Positions 55,271-64,000 of a DNA stretch of 64,000 bases are shown here, one piece after another. Source of the stretch: Streptococcus pantholopis (GTDB lineage Bacteria > Bacillota > Bacilli > Lactobacillales > Streptococcaceae); contig NZ_CP014699.1 of assembly GCF_001642085.1 (NCBI RefSeq), positions 1,674,001 to 1,738,000 on the forward strand, read 5' to 3'. The notes under the pieces were generated by a model. It was not told where the DNA came from and searched no databases. It was given only the letters and a program-made list of their open reading frames with translations. How positions within the stretch are numbered: position 1 is the first letter of the stretch; every line of letters starts with the position of its first letter. The translations under genes and the position numbers were made by a program.

Positions 55271-57901
55271 GTGAAAAGAATTGTCAACTGGATTGAAAAG
55301 CGACAGAAATTCCTCATCAGCCTTGTCTGTGCTCTAGCCTTTTTTTCCTATGTCTTTTTGCTACGCAATGAATTAAAAGTAGCCGATAACAGCGGCAACA
55401 TCAAGATTGTCGCAGCCAAGCAAAAAGACCCTTTAGCAGCCGGCTATCGCGGAAACACACGGCAAATTGCCTTAGAGGGGCAGCCGCTAAGTGATGAAGA
55501 AATTGTCCGCAATGACTGGGGTGTATACAGCGCTGCCGTACCTATTCCTATTAACATAACAGAAGCCACAGATGATCTGGAAAATCCGACTATGGAAATC
55601 CAGCATGATGGACCGGTCAGAAATATTTCCTTTGAATACAGCCGTTATTATCTAGGCGGTTACCTGCAAATTTATCTTGATGATGTCCTTTACATGCAGA
55701 TAAATACCTATCAGGAAGAGGAAAGCTATGAACTGCTGACCATTGATTTCCCTCAGCATTACGGCTTAAGTGCTGCAAATGCCGGCTGGTGGCTGCAAAT
55801 CATCGTTTTAGCAGCAGTGCTGCCTGTCTTTGTCCGGCTGGAACTCTATAAAAGACTGCGAATCCAGCAGTTCCTTCTGGCCTTTGGACTGCTGGCTGCA
55901 GCTTGTTACGCCTTATCAGCCGGATTAGCTTACACGCTGCCGCAAAGCTTTGTCTTTTCTAATACGCTCTACAGCTTTGACAAGGCTATGCTGGTGTTGA
56001 GCCTGTTCACCTTTCTATCATTAATTTTAGGGCAGGTTTTGCTGTATTTCGTCAAAAAAAGGTGGCGTTTTTTGGGACAGATTCTTTATCTGCTTTTGAT
56101 CGCTCTTGCGCCGCTCTTAATTTTTTATCTGCTGGAAAGCCCTTCAGCTTATGATTCTAATTTGAATGCAGCTGATATTCCGGCCAATCTGGCTATTATT
56201 ACTATCGTTTGGCTGACTTTAGCCATGATAACCACTTCTCTGCGCTTGGCGAGCATGCTGGCTGCAGTTGCCGCTCTTATCATGGGAATCGTCAATAAGG
56301 TATTGATTGCCCTCAGGTCAACCCCCCTTTTAGCTTACCATTTTCTGCAGATTCGCGATGGTTTAAATGTAGCGCAAAATACGGCTATCATCGTTGAACT
56401 GATTATCCCGAGACTTATTTTTCTAAGCGCTCTTTATTGCATAGCACTGGCTTTCCTGCCATCTTCCAGAAAACTATTTGCCAGACCAAAGCCTTTTTCT
56501 GTTTGGCAGAAACTGCCAAGCAGGCTGGCCTTTTTGCGTCAGACAGTTTATCAGAAAATCATAACCGCTTTTATCGGTGTACTGGCCGCATTTTTTGTGG
56601 CCAGACCCCTGGTCTACCATATTGCTGACAGTGTGGAGATGCGCCTGCTCTTTTTTGCGATGCAGAAAACATATTATGAACATGGATTTGCTCTTTCTTT
56701 TGTCAGATTTTATGAAGTCTCGCACGTCACAGAGCCGGAAGGTTACAGCACTGATGCTGTCAAGGATATTTTGAGTCAATACCCGAGAAAGACAGAGACT
56801 GCCAAGCAGAAACCGAATATTATCATTATCCAAAATGAATCGCTGACCGATTATGCGCAATTGACGTCTTTGGAATTTGAGCCTGATCCGCTGGCCTTTA
56901 TCCACTCTATGGATGATAATACAATCAAGGGGGTGCTCTACGCTTCTGTACTGGGCGGCGGTACGGCCAATACGGAATACGAGGTGCTGACCAGCAACAG
57001 TTTAGCTATCTTACCACCAAATGCTTTTCCTTATCAGCAGCTGATCACCTCACCTAAAAATAATATCACCAGTGCTTTAAACAGTTATGGCTACCAAAGC
57101 GTAGCCCTTCATCCTTACTTGGAAAATTTCTACCGCCGCAATTTAGTCTACAGCTACTTTGATTTTGCCGAGAGCTATTTCAACAATTCAACACCTAGCA
57201 TTGAAGATCTTGTTGAGGTTCAGAATTTGCGCAACTATGTCAGTGATGCCAGCCTTTATCAGGCCAGTCAGAAACTGATTGAAGAAAAGCAGGATCCGCT
57301 CTTTAATTTTATTGTTACCATGCAGGGACACGAAAGTTACGGTCTTCCGGAAGAAGAGAGCCCGAGGACTGTCTCTATTGTCAATGGAGATGATGACAGC
57401 AGTGCGACTGATTTCTTATCCAGTGTCAAAGCATCGGATGAGGCATTCAGCGACTTTATCACTTATCTTAAGACTTCTGATGAACCGACTGTGGTCATCA
57501 TGTACGGCGATCATCAGCCGGGACTTTCTAACAGCTATTTTGAACCGGCATTAGATGCCAATGATCCCAGCGCCAAATATCAAACGCCTTTTGTCATGTG
57601 GGCTAATTTTGATCTGCCCCAGAAAGAAGAAATTCAGCTCAGTCCCAATTATATTGTTCCTTATCTGTTTGACATTCTGTCGCAGACAGACTATCCTTTG
57701 CCAGTATCGTCTTATTATCAGTTCCTGTCAGAACTGCAGCAGCAAATTCCTATCATGACGACTTGGGGCTATTATGATGACGGCTATACTTATTCTGAAG
57801 AAGCCCCTGCAGACAGCCAGCTCCTCAGCCAGTACCGGCTGTTGGAATATAATAATGTGATGGATAAAAGTGCCCTGACTTTAACACAGTATTATGAATA
57901 A
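55271..57901 (+). CDS. LtaS-family sulfatase-fold membrane enzyme
   Basis: 876 residues, longer than classical LtaS. The start is a GTG after AAGGAG. It has an N-terminal anchor (about 14-31), an outside beta-rich region (about 35-170), then several membrane helices (about 172-455), and an extracellular alkaline-phosphatase-like domain (about 510-860). Catalytic-site candidates are E523 in NIIIIQNES, T565 in GGGTANTEYE, and YGDHQPG at 745-751, with QGHESYG near 685. Such enzymes transfer phosphoglycerol to teichoic acid or glycolipid. The added N-terminal module sets it apart, so the acceptor is uncertain. Confidence 0.82.
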   Translation: MKRIVNWIEKRQKFLISLVCALAFFSYVFLLRNELKVADNSGNIKIVAAKQKDPLAAGYRGNTRQIALEGQPLSDEEIVRNDWGVYSAAVPIPINITEATDDLENPTMEIQHDGPVRNISFEYSRYYLGGYLQIYLDDVLYMQINTYQEEESYELLTIDFPQHYGLSAANAGWWLQIIVLAAVLPVFVRLELYKRLRIQQFLLAFGLLAAACYALSAGLAYTLPQSFVFSNTLYSFDKAMLVLSLFTFLSLILGQVLLYFVKKRWRFLGQILYLLLIALAPLLIFYLLESPSAYDSNLNAADIPANLAIITIVWLTLAMITTSLRLASMLAAVAALIMGIVNKVLIALRSTPLLAYHFLQIRDGLNVAQNTAIIVELIIPRLIFLSALYCIALAFLPSSRKLFARPKPFSVWQKLPSRLAFLRQTVYQKIITAFIGVLAAFFVARPLVYHIADSVEMRLLFFAMQKTYYEHGFALSFVRFYEVSHVTEPEGYSTDAVKDILSQYPRKTETAKQKPNIIIIQNESLTDYAQLTSLEFEPDPLAFIHSMDDNTIKGVLYASVLGGGTANTEYEVLTSNSLAILPPNAFPYQQLITSPKNNITSALNSYGYQSVALHPYLENFYRRNLVYSYFDFAESYFNNSTPSIEDLVEVQNLRNYVSDASLYQASQKLIEEKQDPLFNFIVTMQGHESYGLPEEESPRTVSIVNGDDDSSATDFLSSVKASDEAFSDFITYLKTSDEPTVVIMYGDHQPGLSNSYFEPALDANDPSAKYQTPFVMWANFDLPQKEEIQLSPNYIVPYLFDILSQTDYPLPVSSYYQFLSELQQQIPIMTTWGYYDDGYTYSEEAPADSQLLSQYRLLEYNNVMDKSALTLTQYYE

Positions 57902-57937
57902 ATCAAAAAAACTCACATGATGTGAGTTTTTTTGATT
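57902..57937. terminator. Bidirectional terminator, LtaS-like gene and flavin reductase
   Basis: A perfect palindrome CAAAAAAACTCACAT / ATGTGAGTTTTTTTG between two convergent genes, T-rich on both strands. Confidence 0.9.
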
Positions 57938-57955
57938 GACCTGCAGATTATTTAA

Positions 57956-58504
57956 CTAGTTATTGATAGCTGCCAAGACAGCATCTGCCTGTTTGCTGAG
58001 TTCTTCTAAAACGTTATCATTTAAGGTCAGCTCTCCGCTTGCCCAAGCTTCATCATTAATTTGCGCTGCAGTGACTTGATCTACAAAAGTTGTTCGAATG
58101 AAAGGAAGCAGGTCACGATAAATAGCAGCTGTTTGCTCATGACCGCCGTTAGCCAGAAGAGACACTGTTGTTACTTTGCTGTCAATAGCTGATAGCCCTG
58201 TCGGATCAGCCAAATCAACGGCGCGTGACGCCCAGTCCAGTAAGTTTTTCACCGGACCTGGAATTGAAAAATTGTAAACGGGTGAGAAAATCCAAACAGC
58301 ATCAGCTTCCTGAATGGCTTTGCGCATATCTGCGACTGCTGGCAGAACCGACGTTTCAAGATCCTGATTAAAGAGAGGCACTTGACTGTAATCCAAGTAG
58401 GATACCTTGGCTTTACCGGCAAGGATCTTTTCTGCGGCCTGAGCCATTTGCAGATTGAAAGAACCCTCACGAAGTGAACCGACAACAAATAAAATATTTT
58501 TCAT
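57956..58504 (-). CDS. NADPH-dependent FMN reductase (azoreductase-like)
   Basis: I use the ATG at 58504, after GGAGAAGAGG. 182 residues of the flavodoxin-like fold, with the FMN-binding [11 protein letters not shown] near the start and the [22 protein letters not shown] segment (core [13 protein letters not shown]). It reduces FMN or quinone/azo substrates; the exact one is unknown. Upstream lies a MarR gene whose probable operator covers this promoter, so repression that is relieved by a small electrophile or oxidant is plausible. Confidence 0.86.
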   Translation of the reverse strand: MKNILFVVGSLREGSFNLQMAQAAEKILAGKAKVSYLDYSQVPLFNQDLETSVLPAVADMRKAIQEADAVWIFSPVYNFSIPGPVKNLLDWASRAVDLADPTGLSAIDSKVTTVSLLANGGHEQTAAIYRDLLPFIRTTFVDQVTAAQINDEAWASGELTLNDNVLEELSKQADAVLAAINN

Positions 58505-58573
58505 TTCCTCTTCTCCTTTAAAAAACTGTTTTAATGCGTTAATAAAAGACATTTGCACTCCTATCTATTTATC

Positions 58574-58611
58574 ACTATATAGTTATAACTGTTACTATGT
58601 AGTAAATTATA
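58574..58611 (-). promoter_or_regulatory. Twin MarR-type operator over the reductase promoter
   Basis: ACTATATAGT (58574-58583) and ACTATGTAGT (58594-58603), two near-identical palindromes with starts exactly 20 bases apart. A -10-like TATAAT lies at 58606-58611 on the minus strand. Two helical turns between sites suits two dimers on one DNA face. Confidence 0.65.
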
Positions 58612-58643
58612 AAACAGTCTGCCGCTAAAGTCAATCAAAATGC

Positions 58644-59069
58644 CTACAAATCTTTAAATTTTTTTAATAGGGCAATCAGCTCTTCTTGTTCGTTTTCAGA
58701 AAGCAAAGAGAAGACCGCTTCCACTTTTTCAATATGAGCTGGCAGAGCACGTTCAATAACACGGCGGCCCAGACTGGTCAGATCAACCAAATAGGCCCGC
58801 CTGTCCTCAGGATTAAGTCGGCGGCTGACCCAGCCTTTTTTTTCCATATTTTTGATAACCACAGTCATATTCCCTGATGTTGCCAGCATCTTGTCAATCA
58901 GTTCACCGATTGTCATCTCTCCCTTAGCATAAAGGACATCAAGAGCAGCAAACTGAGTTGCAGTCAGGTTATCTTCTTTGTAAGATTCCGAAACTTTAGC
59001 GTCTATCGTTCGAAAAGCTTTACGCATAACAACCATTAATTTGACAGCTGAATTTTTAAATTCTGTCAT
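58644..59069 (-). CDS. MarR-family transcriptional regulator
   Basis: 141 residues. A winged helix-turn-helix (about 30-100) with KGEMTIGELIDKMLATSGNM and the wing RRLNPEDRRAYLVDLT, flanked by dimerisation helices. It lies 140 bases upstream of the flavin reductase on the same strand, with twin palindromes in between. It is probably a local repressor that responds to a small molecule. No Cys is seen in the protein, so it is not of the thiol-switch type. Confidence 0.9.
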   Translation of the reverse strand: MTEFKNSAVKLMVVMRKAFRTIDAKVSESYKEDNLTATQFAALDVLYAKGEMTIGELIDKMLATSGNMTVVIKNMEKKGWVSRRLNPEDRRAYLVDLTSLGRRVIERALPAHIEKVEAVFSLLSENEQEELIALLKKFKDL

Positions 59070-59153
59070 TGCTCCCTCCTCACAGTGACCCTCTTTTTTA
59101 TCCTAACACTAATTAACTGTTTTCTCAACCGGCACTGCCAGCTTTTAAGTCAA

Positions 59154-59186
59154 AACAAAACTCCGGACAGCTGGAACTATCCGGAG
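59154..59186 (-). terminator. Terminator of polC
   Basis: CTCCGGA (59161-59167) pairs with TCCGGAG (59180-59186), with a TTTTGTTTTG minus-strand tail, about 70 bases past polC. Confidence 0.75.
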
Positions 59187-59253
59187 ATACCACTGCTGAA
59201 AATAGGAGTTTATCCATTGACTGATTAAAGAGCTCAGGCTGTTTCGTTTAGTC

Positions 59254-62200
59254 TTAAAAGAAATCGTCAAACAGACTGAGCTGATTGTCTTCCGGCAGGT
59301 TGCCTAAAATTCCCATTTCGTCCATTTTTTCAACAAGAGTTGCCGGCAGACCGCCGCGCTTGCGCAGCTCCATCTTCGATAAGAACTCACCTTCTTTGCG
59401 GGCAGCTACAATCTGTCTGGCAACATTTTCACCCAAACCATCCAAGGCTACAAAAGGCGGTATCAATGTATCGCCATCAATCAGAAAATCCACCGCATCG
59501 CTCCGGTATAAATCCAGCTGACCGAATTTATAGCCACGCTCCAGCATCTCATTGACAAGCTCTAGGCTGGTGAACAAATCGATTTCCACATTAGAAGCTT
59601 CATTGTTTTTGCGCTTCGTACTGATATTCGCCATCCGTGCTTTAACCGCTTGAAGACCAGCACTCATGGTTTTTAATTCAAAGGCCTTAGCACGGATAGA
59701 GAAATAGGCACAGTAATAATAAAGCGGATAGTGCACCTTAAAGTAAGCCACACGAAGTGCCATCAAAACATAAGCTGCTGCATGGGCTTTAGGAAACATG
59801 TACTTAATTTTTCCGCAGGATTCAATATACCAATCAGGAACATTATTCTCCCGCATAGCCTGAATGTAGCCGCTGCGTTCTTCTTCAGATATCTTAAGCC
59901 AAGCTCCTTTACGGACCCGCTCCATAATGGTAAAGGCCATTTTGGGTTCAAGACCGGCATGCATAAGGTAAACCATGATATCATCACGGCAGCCGATAAC
60001 AGTGGAAAGGGTGGCAATACCTTCTTTTATCAAATCTTGAGCATTGCCCAGCCACACATCGGTTCCGTGGGAGAGCCCCGAAAGCTGAAGGAGCTCGGCA
60101 AAAGTGGTTGGATGTGTCTCATCAACCATTCCCCGAACAAAGTTTGTACCGAATTCAGGGATACCCAGCATTCCTGTTGAGGCCCCGATTTGTTCGGGTG
60201 TAACCCCGAGCACCTCAGTTCCTGAGAACAGTTTCATGACGTCGGGATCGTCAACAGGAATTTCAGTCGGATCAATCCCTGACAAATCCTGCAGTTTGCG
60301 AATCATTGTGGGATCATCATGCCCCAGAACATCCAGCTTAAGAACATTTTCATCGATATCGTGGAAATTAAAGTGAGTTGTCCGCCACTCAGCTTTTGAA
60401 TCATCAGCAGGATATTGAACCGGAGTAAAATCGTATACATCCATATAACTTGGAATAACAACAATTCCACCCGGGTGCTGGCCGGTTGTCCGTTTTACTC
60501 CGGCTGAACCGCTGGCCAGACGGTCAACCTCTGCATCGCGGTAGTATTTGCCATAGTCTCTCTCATAACCTTTAACAAAGCCGTAAGCCGTTTTTTCAGC
60601 CACCGTTCCTACAGTGCCGGCACGAAAGGCATATTCTTCACCAAAGATATCACTGACATCGTGATGGGCCCGCGGCTGATCATCTCCGGAAAAGTTCAAA
60701 TCAATATCCGGAACCTTGTCGCCATCAAAGCCCAAGAAAGTTTCAAAAGGAATATCCTGGCCGTCTTTTTTGTAAGGTGTTCCGCATTCCGGACAGTTTT
60801 TATCCGGCAGATCATAACCGGAACCGACTGTTCCGTCTGTAATAAACTCTGAATGCTGACAATGAGGACAGACATAGTGGGGCGGCATCGGATTAACCTC
60901 TGTAATCCCAATCATCGTGGCCACAAAACTGGAACCGACCGAACCGCGCGATCCGACCAGATAACCGCGTTCATTGGAGCGATTAACCAGCATTTGAGAT
61001 GCCAGATAAATCACCGCAAAACCATTCCCCAGTATTGACGTCAGCTCTTTTTCGATTCGCAGGTCAATGATATCAGGCAGCGGATTTCCATAAACAGCAA
61101 AGGCTTTTTGGTAGGTCATCTCAGCAACCCGTTCCTCTGCATTTTCAATAAAAGGGGTGTAAAGGTCTGATTTGACAACCTCAACCTCTTCAATACGGTC
61201 GGCAAAAGCATTGGTATTTGTCACGACAAGTTCATAGGCCAGCTCTTCACCCAAAAAGGCAAAGTCATCCAGCATTTCATTGGTTGTTCGGAAATGGGCT
61301 TTAGCAAGCGGAGCCGGCTGAGCAGACTCCCCGCGGCCGATCGGTCTGTTGATCGCCGCCCCCTGTCCCAGACTGCGAACAATTATTTCACGGTAAATCT
61401 CCTCCTCAGGTTCAATATAATGGACATTTCCGGTAGCCATAACAGGCTTATTCAGCCTGCGGCCAACCTCAATCAAATCTTTGATAACCTGTTGGATACC
61501 TTCTTTATCCTTAATCAGTTCATTGGCAAGAAGGGGTTCATAAATGGCTGGCGGCATGACTTCGATAAAGTCATAATATTTAGCTGCTTCCACTGCTGCG
61601 TCCACACCGCTGGTCAGGACAGCATCAAAAACTTCTCCTTCTGCGCAAGCCGTCCCCAGAAGCAGACCTTCGCGGTGCTGATCTAAAACAGTTCTGGGAA
61701 TTCGGGCGACACCAGCAAAATAATCCACATTTGCCAGACTGACCAGCTTAAACATGTTTTTCAGCCCGATCTGATTTTGCACATAAACCGTCGCATGCTT
61801 AACCCGCGCTTTTTTAAAGGAATCTTTGGCAACCAGTTTCGTATTGAGCTCTGCCAAATCGGTTAAACCGTGCTTTTCTCTGGCTTCCTGCAGGAAAATA
61901 AAGAGCAGACGCCCTGTCGCTTCAGCATCATAGTTAGCCATGTGATGGTGTTCAAGAGAAACCTGAAAGCGTTTTGTCAATGGACCTAAACCGTGACGCT
62001 TGTATTCCGGGTAAAGATTTCTGGCAAATTCCAGCGTATCGATAACCGGCTGACTGATGACAGGCAAACCGTGACGCTCATAATTAGCATCCATAAAGCC
62101 AACATCAAAACTGGCATTATGTGCTACCAGAACCGTCCCTTGGCAAAAAGCCTGAAACTCCTGCAGAACCTGCAGCAAAGGCTTAGCCCCTTTGACATGA

Positions 62201-63648
62201 TTATCGGTAATACCCGTTAACTCAGTAGTAAAGGCTGAGAGCGGATGGCCCGGATCAATAAACTCGTCGAACTGCTCCACAATATTTCCCTTAAACATTT
62301 TTGAAGCAGCAATTTGAATTAAGTCATTGTTTACAGCAGAAAGTCCGGTTGTTTCAACGTCAAAAACAACATAGGTCGCCTCGTGCAGATCCATAGTCAC
62401 CGGATGATAAACAATCGGCACCTTATCCTCGACAATATTAGCCTCTAAACCAAAGATAGCCTTGATGCCGGCCTGTTTGGCCCGATGATAGCCGTGGGGA
62501 AAACTCTGTACATTACCATGGTCGGTAATAGCCACGGCTCTGTGCCCCCATTTGGCAGCCGTATCAATCAAGCGCTCAACAGTCGGCAGGGCATCCATTG
62601 TCGACATGTTAGTATGAGCATGAAGTTCAACACGCTTTTGCCCCTCCGGCATTAAATCTTTACGCTCCTGATGGACAATGGTTTTTACATCTTGAACATT
62701 CATTGTTAGGGTGCGGGTAAAAGGGTTATTCTCAATATTGCCCCGAACACGCAGCCAGGCCCCTTTAGCAATCATGTCGTATTTTTTCAGTTCGTCATCA
62801 TTTTTGACCCATTTTTGCATAGCAAAACTGGATGTATAGTCTGTCATCTTAAAATTGATAATGTGCCGGCCTGTCCGGGTTGTCTTGCGTTCGGATTCAA
62901 AAACCATCCCTTCAAACACAATGCGGTTCTCTTCTGTTTCAACATCGGCCATAGGCGTAATTTCAGCTTTATCTAAGCTGGACTGACGTTTTTGACTGCG
63001 GCTGGCAAAATCAAAAGCTGTCTTTTCCGCTTCCTGCGGCGGAGGAACAGCTGCCTCCAGCGCCTTCTGAGCTTCTAAGCTATCCTGCACTGCTTTTTCA
63101 AGCAAAGCTTCGCGGCTGGCCTCAAAAGATGTCTGGAGTTCTTGGGTTATCGCTTCGTCTGCTGCTATTTGAAAGTGAACTTTGCCAAAGCCAAAAAGGG
63201 CAAATTGCTTTTCTAGCTTTGGCAGATGGTTCTTGATAAAATGATCGTTGCTGGCATACTGGGGGGCACTAATTAAAATGCTTTCTCCATCATAAGAAAC
63301 AGGAAGAGAGGAAAAAACCGACTTAAATCCAGCACTGCTGCACAGCGGCAGTTCAAAGGCATAACGGTAGTATTCCTGAAGCAAATCGGGTGAAAAATCT
63401 TTTTTGGGAGCCTCAATACTGAAAGATGTTTTAATATCAGCCTTTGCAAAAGCAGATGACAGTCGGTAGGCCAGCTCACGGTAATCGTCCAGCGGCAAAA
63501 TATGCGGGAAAGAAAAGTGAAATTCCCAAAGACGCGAGACCGAATGCAGCTTAACCTCAATAATATCAGCAGCTAAAAAAGCACTTGAAGTTTTGATTTC
63601 AAGCGGCATTTCAATTTGATCCATTAATTTCTTAAATAAATCTGACAT
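59254..63648 (-). CDS. polC: DNA polymerase III alpha subunit, Gram-positive type PolC
   Basis: 1464 residues, full length. In order: an N-terminal domain, an OB fold (about 235-325), a split PHP domain with [17 protein letters not shown], a proofreading exonuclease inserted in the PHP ([21 protein letters not shown], its core FDVETTGLS at about 420), the polymerase with a Cys4 zinc finger (CPHCQ and CPECG near 930-960), [10 protein letters not shown] in the palm, and the fingers with [11 protein letters not shown]. It copies the leading strand in the replisome. It stands alone here, with no proS or rseP in the window. Confidence 0.98.
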   Translation of the reverse strand: MSDLFKKLMDQIEMPLEIKTSSAFLAADIIEVKLHSVSRLWEFHFSFPHILPLDDYRELAYRLSSAFAKADIKTSFSIEAPKKDFSPDLLQEYYRYAFELPLCSSAGFKSVFSSLPVSYDGESILISAPQYASNDHFIKNHLPKLEKQFALFGFGKVHFQIAADEAITQELQTSFEASREALLEKAVQDSLEAQKALEAAVPPPQEAEKTAFDFASRSQKRQSSLDKAEITPMADVETEENRIVFEGMVFESERKTTRTGRHIINFKMTDYTSSFAMQKWVKNDDELKKYDMIAKGAWLRVRGNIENNPFTRTLTMNVQDVKTIVHQERKDLMPEGQKRVELHAHTNMSTMDALPTVERLIDTAAKWGHRAVAITDHGNVQSFPHGYHRAKQAGIKAIFGLEANIVEDKVPIVYHPVTMDLHEATYVVFDVETTGLSAVNNDLIQIAASKMFKGNIVEQFDEFIDPGHPLSAFTTELTGITDNHVKGAKPLLQVLQEFQAFCQGTVLVAHNASFDVGFMDANYERHGLPVISQPVIDTLEFARNLYPEYKRHGLGPLTKRFQVSLEHHHMANYDAEATGRLLFIFLQEAREKHGLTDLAELNTKLVAKDSFKKARVKHATVYVQNQIGLKNMFKLVSLANVDYFAGVARIPRTVLDQHREGLLLGTACAEGEVFDAVLTSGVDAAVEAAKYYDFIEVMPPAIYEPLLANELIKDKEGIQQVIKDLIEVGRRLNKPVMATGNVHYIEPEEEIYREIIVRSLGQGAAINRPIGRGESAQPAPLAKAHFRTTNEMLDDFAFLGEELAYELVVTNTNAFADRIEEVEVVKSDLYTPFIENAEERVAEMTYQKAFAVYGNPLPDIIDLRIEKELTSILGNGFAVIYLASQMLVNRSNERGYLVGSRGSVGSSFVATMIGITEVNPMPPHYVCPHCQHSEFITDGTVGSGYDLPDKNCPECGTPYKKDGQDIPFETFLGFDGDKVPDIDLNFSGDDQPRAHHDVSDIFGEEYAFRAGTVGTVAEKTAYGFVKGYERDYGKYYRDAEVDRLASGSAGVKRTTGQHPGGIVVIPSYMDVYDFTPVQYPADDSKAEWRTTHFNFHDIDENVLKLDVLGHDDPTMIRKLQDLSGIDPTEIPVDDPDVMKLFSGTEVLGVTPEQIGASTGMLGIPEFGTNFVRGMVDETHPTTFAELLQLSGLSHGTDVWLGNAQDLIKEGIATLSTVIGCRDDIMVYLMHAGLEPKMAFTIMERVRKGAWLKISEEERSGYIQAMRENNVPDWYIESCGKIKYMFPKAHAAAYVLMALRVAYFKVHYPLYYYCAYFSIRAKAFELKTMSAGLQAVKARMANISTKRKNNEASNVEIDLFTSLELVNEMLERGYKFGQLDLYRSDAVDFLIDGDTLIPPFVALDGLGENVARQIVAARKEGEFLSKMELRKRGGLPATLVEKMDEMGILGNLPEDNQLSLFDDFF

Positions 63649-63941
63649 AGCTTTCTCCTGAATCTCTCAATTCTTATTTTATCATAAGTCCTCTTAATTT
63701 TCGAGCTCAAACTCAAGTCCATGTCTGTCATTCAGCAAAAAAACAAAAATTTCTGCAGAGCGGTTCTCATCCGTTCTCCCAGCAGGCTCACGCCTCTACT
63801 TTAGCATCCGACCGCCCCTTCTAGGAGGACTAGAAGGGGGCGCGGACGAAATCATAGCTTTCTGGCTCACTGTTTTTTGCTTTTGCAGCTTGTGTGAAAG
63901 GTAGCCATAAGCAGCCTTTGGCTATTTACTGACATAAAAAA
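63649..63941. other. polC upstream region with degenerate inverted hairpin repeat
   Basis: Reads GGACGAAATCATAGCTTTCTGGCTCACTG near 63843 (first half quoted), the reverse complement of the GCCAGAAATC-GATTTCGTC interior of the 16 and 47 kb repeats, and ends with the GCAAAAGC part. It is a decayed fifth locus of that family. A CTTCTAGGAGGACTAGAAG stem lies beside it. No gene is seen. Confidence 0.55.
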
Positions 63942-64000
63942 GGCTGGGACAAAAGTCCTGCCTCGTTTCATTTTTTAGATATATGCGCTTGATGCAGTGG
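63942..64000. repeat. GCTGGGAC-type repeat, copy 2 (cut by window end)
   Basis: Begins AGGCTGGGACAAAAGTCCTG and continues through TGCGCTTGATGCAGTGG, nearly identical to the copy at 50880 with a few substitutions. The right end is outside the window. Confidence 0.8.

Overview
The window is chromosomal DNA of a low-GC Firmicute, almost certainly a Streptococcus. The evidence is the set of recognisable genes (PolC-type polymerase, ComX competence sigma factor, RpoE delta subunit, AdhE, FakA, MrnC), a 16S - tRNA-Ala - 23S - 5S - tRNA-Asn rRNA operon, and Gram-positive regulatory sites (CodY box, CIRCE, Rex-like boxes, a type-II ComR box). The ComR box and the pnp-cysE-cysS-mrnC-rlmB order point to the mutans/pyogenic/bovis side of the genus. 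I cannot name the species. Nearly all genes are on the minus strand. Exceptions are an MscS channel, an HdiR-like repressor, and the def plus LtaS-like pair. I see no prophage, IS element, CRISPR array or plasmid gene.

Layout: 1-1.25 kb, a BlaI/BlaR1-type repressor and sensor protease (sensor cut by the window edge). 1.27-1.75 kb, a tandem array of about 114-bp hairpin repeats. 1.9-5.4 kb, ilvBNC with a CodY box on its promoter. 5.6-8.1 kb, fakA, an Asp23-like gene and rpmB. 8.4-9.8 kb, tRNA-Thr and fba. 10.1-12.95 kb, a DUF3021/LytTR pair and an ABC exporter. 13.2-15.2 kb, tRNA-Leu and pyrG with a CTP-type attenuator. 15.4-18.7 kb, rpoE, repeats, a HAD phosphatase and tig. 18.9-22.4 kb, mscS and a truA-kinase-ECF-DUF436 operon. 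22.7-29.9 kb, hrcA-grpE-dnaK-dnaJ preceded by a cell-wall operon. 30-32 kb, the UPF0210/UPF0237 pair and a frameshifted GlsB-type gene. 32.2-33.7 kb, an HdiR-like repressor and comX. 33.7-39 kb, the rRNA operon. 39.4-50.6 kb, rpsI-rplM, hsp20, degV, then the pnp-to-rlmB block. 51-54.3 kb, adhE and rpsO. 54.6-58 kb, def and an LtaS-like enzyme. 58-63.6 kb, a flavin reductase with its MarR regulator, and polC.

Most genes are housekeeping: translation, nucleotide and amino-acid synthesis, protein folding, RNA decay, central carbon metabolism. The unusual content is between genes. A family of intergenic hairpin repeats occurs at five loci. At three of them (blaI, rpoE, cysE) the same end of the array lies just upstream of the next gene's Shine-Dalgarno, and two neighbouring copies show a compensatory base-pair change. 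Two operators also look like transcription terminators of the gene upstream: the ComR box of comX lies inside the palindrome that ends the rRNA operon, and a perfect second CIRCE follows a cell-wall gene.

Start codons were moved from the longest reading frame where a Shine-Dalgarno and the family N-terminus clearly agreed (rpoE, hrcA, comX, dnaK, rplM, cysE, rlmB, polyol/HAD, mutase, reductase and others). All calls come from reading the sequence by eye; no database search was run.
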